From: Bradyrhizobium diversitatis
Lineage (GTDB): Bacteria; Pseudomonadota; Alphaproteobacteria; Rhizobiales; Xanthobacteraceae
Direction of reading: 5' to 3'
Length of the DNA stretch: 64,000 nucleotides
Assembly (NCBI RefSeq): GCF_016031635.1
Contig: NZ_JACEGD010000024.1
Location: 62,001 to 126,000, forward strand
Positions 61,179 to 64,000 of this stretch are shown one piece after another. Below the pieces are notes generated by a model that made no database searches, had not been told where the DNA came from, and worked only from the letters and a program-made list of their open reading frames with translations. The position numbers and the translations under genes are program-made. Within the stretch, counting starts at the first letter, position 1. Each line of letters starts with the position of its first letter.

Positions 61179-61868
61179 TTAAAGGCTCCTTGCCGCCTCC
61201 AGCACCTCGTCGGCATGGCCGTCGACCCGGACATTGCGCCAGATCCGGGCCACCCGGCCGTCGGGACCGATCAGTATCGTGGTGCGAAGAATTCCCAGGA
61301 AGCTTTTGCCATACATGGATTTTTGGCCCCAGGCGCCATAGGCCTCCAGCATCTCATGTTTTTCATCCGAGATGAGGGGCACGCCGAGCTTGTGCTTGTC
61401 GCGGAATTTCTCCTGGGCCTTTAACGGATCGGCGGAGATGCCCAGCACGGCCGTGCCGGCGGCGGTGAAGGCGCCGGCCAGGCGGGTGAAATCGATCGCC
61501 TCGCGGGTGCAGCCGGGCGTGTCGGCCCGGGGATAGAAGAACAGGACGAGCTTTCGCCCGGCATAGTCCGCCAGCGTGACCACGTCGCCGCCATCGCGGG
61601 GCAGGCGGAAGGCGGGGGCCTTCTGGCCCTCGACCGGGCCGGATTTCGCCTGAGCGGGTGGAGAGGCCGTTTTGGATGAATTTAACTGTTCCGACGCGGC
61701 CTTATGTGATCCTGCTTTTGCTATGGTCCCGGTTGATTTGCCTGCCGGTGTCCGCTGTGTTTTCGCGGACTTTGCTTGAGTCGGTGCCCGCGTTTTCGCG
61801 GTCTTCTTTTTGGCGGTCGAACTGCCGGAGGACGTTTTGGACGATTTCTTTCGGGATTTCTTGGACAT
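61179..61868 (-). CDS. Bcp/PrxQ-type peroxiredoxin with Lys-rich N-terminal extension
   Basis: The 229-residue product has a C-terminal ~150-residue thioredoxin-fold peroxiredoxin: peroxidatic C120 in ADTPGCTREAIDF, then FLGILRTTILIGPDGRVARI. The second Cys normally found five residues after the first in Bcp is absent (it is Ile/Asp here), so it is of the 1-Cys type. The first ~75 residues are Lys/Ser/Thr/Ala-rich (KKSRKKSSKTSS, KTRAPTQAKSAKTQRTPAGK), a histone H1-like disordered tail absent from typical Bcp. AAGGAAGG lies before the ATG. Confidence 0.85.
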   Translation of the reverse strand: MSKKSRKKSSKTSSGSSTAKKKTAKTRAPTQAKSAKTQRTPAGKSTGTIAKAGSHKAASEQLNSSKTASPPAQAKSGPVEGQKAPAFRLPRDGGDVVTLADYAGRKLVLFFYPRADTPGCTREAIDFTRLAGAFTAAGTAVLGISADPLKAQEKFRDKHKLGVPLISDEKHEMLEAYGAWGQKSMYGKSFLGILRTTILIGPDGRVARIWRNVRVDGHADEVLEAARSL

Positions 61869-62159
61869 ACGCCTTCCTTTCGACGCTTTCGGCGGGTCAA
61901 CCGAAGCGGTATTGCAGCTCTCGTCCGGCGTGCCGGAATCGCGCCCTCGGCTGGGCAAGTCTGACGACGCCGAAGTATGGTTACAAGGAATTCCACCGAC
62001 CACCCCACTGCTCGTTGAACGCGCTCCCGGGGCGAAATGACGAACAGCAGGAATATACGAGGTATGGCGGCAGTGCCGGCGCAGGGAGCATCGCTTCCTG
62101 TGGCCGGCTGCGGTCCCGGCGGCGCTCAATCCTACGACGGGCGCCTGTATCGAGAAGCA

Positions 62160-64000
62160 ATGGCAAGGAATACGTCGCCCCAGGACTACAACCGGGATTT
62201 CGATCGGCGCGGCGGCCAACATGAGCCGCAGGAATGGGACGACGCCGACTGGGATCCGGATCAGGAAGCGGCGGCGGGCCATCGCGCGCGGCGGCTGCTG
62301 GCGCGTTCCGGTTCGGGCTTTCATCGCTTCGGTGGCGGATTCGGCGGGTTGCGCCGCCGGCTGGGTGGTGGTCGCTGGCTGAAGCGCATCGCGGTGGTTC
62401 TCGGCACCCTGCTCGTCATCTTCGTCGGCTGTTTCGGCGCGCTGTGGTGGCGGCTTGGCGCCGGTCCCATCAATCTGGACATCGCAACGCCATGGCTGGC
62501 AGCCGCGATCGAGGACAATATCGGCCATGGCAACACGGTTGAGATCGGCGGTACCCAGATCGAGCGCGCCGGCCGGGTCCGCATCGCCGTCCGCATCCGA
62601 GACATCATCGTTCGCGATCGCGATCACGCCATCGTCGCCAGCGCGCCGAAGGCCGAGGTGAAGCTGTCGGGTGCGGGTCTCCTGATGGGGCACCTGCGCG
62701 CCGAGAGCCTCAATCTCGTCGATGCCGAGCTCGCGATCCGCATCGCGCCCGATGGCACCGTCACCGTGTCGGCCGGCGACACCGCGAAGCCGCTGGCGAC
62801 CGGCGTCGCGTCCAAGAAGGACGCCGGCCTGCCGCCGACATTCCCGCGTGGCGGTGTCCCGCCGCCGCCATTCGCGACCGCGCCCGCGAGCCCGGAGGTG
62901 TCGCAAGCCGCCCCGCAGGCGACAGCGCAGAGCGGCATCCTCCAGGGCCTCGACTGGCTCGACAGTCTGAGCATGACCGGCCTCGACGGCCAGAACCTCA
63001 ACGAGATCGGTCTGAAGAACGGCAACCTCGTCGTCGACGATCAGCAGCGCGGCAGCAAATGGTCGTTTGAGAACATCACGCTCAGCCTGCGCCGGCCGAG
63101 CCGCGGCGGCGTCGCGCTCAGCCTCGGCGAGGAGGGCGCGCGCCCGTGGATGCTGCGTGCCACGATCGGTCCCGCCGAGAACGGCGTGCGCTCCGTCGAC
63201 ATCAAGGCCGACAAGGTCTCGACCTCCAACATCCTGTTGGCGCTGCGGGTGAAGGACTTCACCTATACCGCCGACCTGCCGCTGACCGGCGAACTCAAGG
63301 GCGAACTCGGCCGCGACGGCGTGCCGACCTTCTTCCGCGGCAAGATCGCCGTCGGCGCCGGCAACATCATCGACACCGACACGCCCGACTATCCGATGGG
63401 AATCGACTCGGCCGAGATCAATGTCGAGTGGGACGCCAACCGGCGCGTGCTGGTCGCTCCGTTCAAGATTCTCTCCGGCGCGAACCGCCTGACGCTGCTG
63501 GCTCATCTCGAGCCGCCCAACGGCACCACCAACGATTGGCAGCTCGGCTTCAGCGGCGGTTCGATTCTGCTCGGCGGCATCGACAACGAGCCGCCGCTCG
63601 TCTTCAACCGCATTGCGATCGGATTCCGCTTCGACACGGATCACAAGCGTCTCTTGCTGACGCAGGCGGACATCAGTAATGGCGAGATCGGCGTCGCCGG
63701 CACCGGTGCCATCGACTATTCCGGCGAGCCGCGGTTGACGCTCGGCTTTGCGGGAACGCCGATGTCGGCCTCCGCCTTGAAGCGGATGTGGCCGACGCTG
63801 ATCGTCCCCGAATTGCGCGAATGGGTGATCGAACGGATCGAGCGCGGTACGCTCCAGCGCATCGAGATCGGCATCAACTCGCCGACGAAGAACCTCCCGC
63901 GCAGGGGCCCGCCGATTCCGGACGACGGCCTGTCGGTCAACATCGTGGCGAGCGGTGTCGCGGTCCGCCCCGTGGACGGCATGCCGGTGGTGCGCGATGC
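62160..64000 (+). CDS. AsmA-like/DUF3971 protein, 5' part only
   Basis: A frame open to the window end (613 residues so far). N-terminal cytoplasmic part rich in Arg/Asp/Gly, one TM helix (about 77-98; RIAVVLGTLLVIFVGCFGAL) and a long periplasmic region with repeated beta-strand units (for example LRAESLNLVDAELAIRIAPD and ELKGELGRDGVPTFFRGKIA). This is typical of AsmA/YhdP/TamB-like lipid-transport proteins, of which DUF3971 members are common. In-frame starts also exist at 62064 and 62100; the ATG at 62160 was chosen for its GAGAAG site. Divergent from the peroxiredoxin gene. Confidence 0.75.
   Translation, partial: MARNTSPQDYNRDFDRRGGQHEPQEWDDADWDPDQEAAAGHRARRLLARSGSGFHRFGGGFGGLRRRLGGGRWLKRIAVVLGTLLVIFVGCFGALWWRLGAGPINLDIATPWLAAAIEDNIGHGNTVEIGGTQIERAGRVRIAVRIRDIIVRDRDHAIVASAPKAEVKLSGAGLLMGHLRAESLNLVDAELAIRIAPDGTVTVSAGDTAKPLATGVASKKDAGLPPTFPRGGVPPPPFATAPASPEVSQAAPQATAQSGILQGLDWLDSLSMTGLDGQNLNEIGLKNGNLVVDDQQRGSKWSFENITLSLRRPSRGGVALSLGEEGARPWMLRATIGPAENGVRSVDIKADKVSTSNILLALRVKDFTYTADLPLTGELKGELGRDGVPTFFRGKIAVGAGNIIDTDTPDYPMGIDSAEINVEWDANRRVLVAPFKILSGANRLTLLAHLEPPNGTTNDWQLGFSGGSILLGGIDNEPPLVFNRIAIGFRFDTDHKRLLLTQADISNGEIGVAGTGAIDYSGEPRLTLGFAGTPMSASALKRMWPTLIVPELREWVIERIERGTLQRIEIGINSPTKNLPRRGPPIPDDGLSVNIVASGVAVRPVDGMPVVRD

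Noticed and set aside
61179..63644. 821-codon minus-strand frame across the AsmA-like gene
   Set aside because: Only the last 229 codons (peroxiredoxin) are supported; upstream part is a shadow of the plus-strand AsmA-like frame.
1..64000. tRNA, rRNA, tmRNA, RNase P RNA or phage/transposase genes
   Set aside because: I looked in the gaps for the usual conserved words and found none; no transposase or integrase-like protein is present among the frames.

Overview
The window looks like chromosome of a Bradyrhizobium-type alphaproteobacterium. This is inferred from the high GC content, the gene families present (BA14K, DUF1236, DUF2155, GapR/DUF2312, class II ribonucleotide reductase, NDUFA12, CHASE3 kinases), several EcfG-type promoters (GGAAC-N16/17-CGTT) and families of intergenic inverted repeats typical of the genus. 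Most of the window is core chromosome. I see no phage, transposase, tRNA, rRNA or CRISPR array.

Layout. 1-8.8 kb: end of a flavin-binding oxidase-like gene, a membrane-anchored cytochrome c, a VOC protein, a PilZ-XRE fusion, a lytic transglycosylase, two tandem RTX-like proteins built from ~32-residue repeats, gapR, two intergenic repeats and a small exported protein behind a perfect EcfG promoter. 8.8-10.8 kb: phasin-like and ParB-like genes and a DUF4160/DUF2442 pair whose first member is frameshifted. 10.8-15.4 kb: nrdJ, with an ~800-nt gene-free region upstream. 15.4-22.2 kb: an EamA transporter, a substrate-binding protein/cyclase operon and a coupled receiver/hybrid-kinase pair. 22.4-26 kb: a BA14K protein, NDUFA12, and divergent isonitrile hydratase-like and GlxA-type regulator genes. 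26.2-30.3 kb: a sulfur cluster of YeiH transporter, LysR regulator and SorAB-like sulfite dehydrogenase. 30.4-34.6 kb: PepSY protein, SBF-like transporter, esterase, DUF2155 protein, aat. 34.7-37.6 kb: a three-gene signalling operon with an EcfG promoter. 37.7-40.1 kb: aroQ-accB-accC. 40.3-48.4 kb: DUF1236 protein, DsbA-like protein, M48 protease, aminotransferase, bioY, dctA, and a DadA-like dehydrogenase. 48.5-57.7 kb: rne, amidase, PBP1A and prfB with its programmed frameshift. 57.7-64 kb: a beta-hydroxyacid dehydrogenase, an EamA transporter, an M23 peptidase, a Bcp-type peroxiredoxin and the start of an AsmA-like gene that runs off the window.

The most coherent hidden layer is regulatory. 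Four perfect EcfG promoters and one variant point to a local share of the general stress regulon: small exported proteins plus a kinase/receiver operon. Other points worth a second look are the REC-kinase gene that seems to have lost its REC/kinase linker, the DUF4160 frameshift, the PilZ-XRE fusion, the tandem RTX-like pair and the His/Asp-rich insert in RNase E.
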